Shown: piece after piece, positions 42,455 through 42,855 of the stretch
Position numbering within the stretch: position 1 is the first letter of the stretch
How the letters are laid out: the number at the start of each line of letters is the position of its first letter
From: Clostridia bacterium
GTDB taxonomy: Bacteria; Bacillota; Peptococcia; DRI-13; UBA5745
Direction of reading: 5' to 3'
Length of the DNA: 42,855 nucleotides
Assembly (NCBI GenBank): GCA_018434325.1
Contig: JAHDPO010000026.1
Coordinates: 1-42,855 of the forward strand
Made by a program: the position numbers and the translations under genes
Notes under the pieces: model-generated
What the model saw: only the letters and a program-made list of their open reading frames with translations
Told to the model about the DNA's origin: nothing
Database searches by the model: none

Positions 42455-42483
42455 ATGATATCACAGGATATATTTGGAAGCAA
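42455..42483 (-). promoter_or_regulatory. Promoter of the toxin-like gene (extended -10)
   Basis: On the minus strand TTGCTT (42483-42478), 17 bases, TATCAT (42460-42455), with TG one base upstream of the -10. Transcription would begin near 42448 and give a leader of about 85 bases. Confidence 0.65.
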
Positions 42484-42601
42484 CAAAAAAGGTTTCTTTA
42501 AGGCTCACAACTCCAAAATGGTATCAAATACCCCAAATCACTCCAAAACAGCGGCTTTATCGACTCAGCCACTTCCAAGTTAATTCAATAGATATTATCT
42601 G

Positions 42602-42654
42602 ACAAGGGCGTGTCGCAAAACGTTAATAAAAAACGTTGGGCGATACGCCCTTGT
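42602..42654. repeat. 53-bp palindrome
   Basis: ACAAGGGCGT/ACGCCCTTGT with inner AACGTT/AACGTT repeats forms a strong hairpin. The GGGCGTGTCGCAAAACG half resembles ends of some insertion sequences as I recall them, so it may be a short IS-derived element. T runs are weak on both sides. Confidence 0.55.
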
Positions 42655-42724
42655 TTGAGATATTCAGGCAAGAAAACACCTTAAATAGAGGGCTGCATCA
42701 CCATTTTAGCCTTTAATTAGGCAC

Positions 42725-42751
42725 AAAAAACAAGGGGAAGGCCTTTCCCCT
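42725..42751 (-). terminator. Terminator for a leftward transcript from outside the window
   Basis: AGGGGAA (42733-42739) pairs with TTCCCCT (42745-42751); on the minus strand TG and then TTTTTT follow. No gene for it lies in the window. Confidence 0.6.
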
Positions 42752-42855
42752 GTGGATAACTTTTTGCTTTTAATCAGGCTACCCTAGGGCTATGTAAATG
42801 TTTGCCGCAGCGCTTGGATTGAATCTTATTGTGGAGTTTATTTAAGTTAAAGGCC

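Larger units (their letters stand above)
42484..42855. other. Gene-free right edge of the window
   Basis: No credible open frame is seen on either strand. The stretch holds the palindrome at 42602-42654, a terminator at 42725-42751 for a minus-strand transcript entering from outside, and one exact match to a DnaA box (TGTGGATAA, 42751-42759). That single box is too little to call an origin. Confidence 0.6.

Noticed and set aside
42751-42759. DnaA box as sign of a replication origin
   Set aside because: Only one exact match was seen, with no cluster, no AT-rich unwinding region and no dnaA or dnaN nearby.

Overview
The window looks like the chromosome of an anaerobic member of the Bacillota, of the Negativicutes or Clostridia type. 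The main evidence is the block yicC-remA-gmk-rpoZ-coaBC-metK-priA, the run ACT-PFL(DUF711)-DUF5665-lspA-rluD-ytvI, an NFACT/Rqc2 gene next to a P-type Ca2+-ATPase, and a YtvI-like protein (a family tied to sporulation). No rRNA, tRNA or CRISPR array was seen. Almost all genes lie on the minus strand. The species cannot be named from the sequence alone.

Layout by coordinate (transcription mostly right to left). 1-1030: edge repeats and a DUF364 gene. 1170-1365: a candidate small RNA on the plus strand, divergent from DUF364. 1468-7554: a type IV pilus / type II secretion-like operon running regulator (wHTH-BTAD), secreted transglutaminase, GspF/PilC, four pseudopilin-like proteins, PilT. 7688-10140: DUF4173, a small Xre-type repressor and DUF2975, behind a promoter with two palindromes. 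10145-11211: TVP38 membrane protein and ArsC/Spx-like protein. 11363-18091: a five-gene operon joining a molybdenum hydroxylase (three subunits) to a TAXI-TRAP transporter. 18184-18747: an unknown cytoplasmic protein. Its leader holds a strongly structured RNA closed by an 11-bp stem, which I recall as raiA-like. 19061-25838: the core housekeeping block. 26199-31123: Ca2+-ATPase and divergent NFACT gene. 31113-35983: the lsp/rluD operon. 36085-37935: an unknown exported protein, a 12-bp minisatellite and a UPF0173 hydrolase. 38237-40517: accessory genes (AT-rich membrane orphan; GNAT-GrpB fusion). 40589-42145: a complete ISLre2-like insertion sequence with a 9-bp target duplication. 42160-42483: a compact type I toxin-antitoxin-like locus encoding a 29-residue membrane peptide.

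The most notable items are: (i) the toxin-antitoxin-like locus, whose two convergent transcripts begin with near-identical sequence and overlap at a shared terminator; (ii) the structured leader RNA at 18755-18930; (iii) a candidate sRNA at 1213-1362; (iv) a family of short elements with long inverted repeats (a perfect 23-bp pair in one copy); (v) the molybdenum hydroxylase/TAXI-TRAP operon, with a terminator directly in front of its first ribosome binding site. All calls come from reading the sequence and from memory of protein families. No database search was run.
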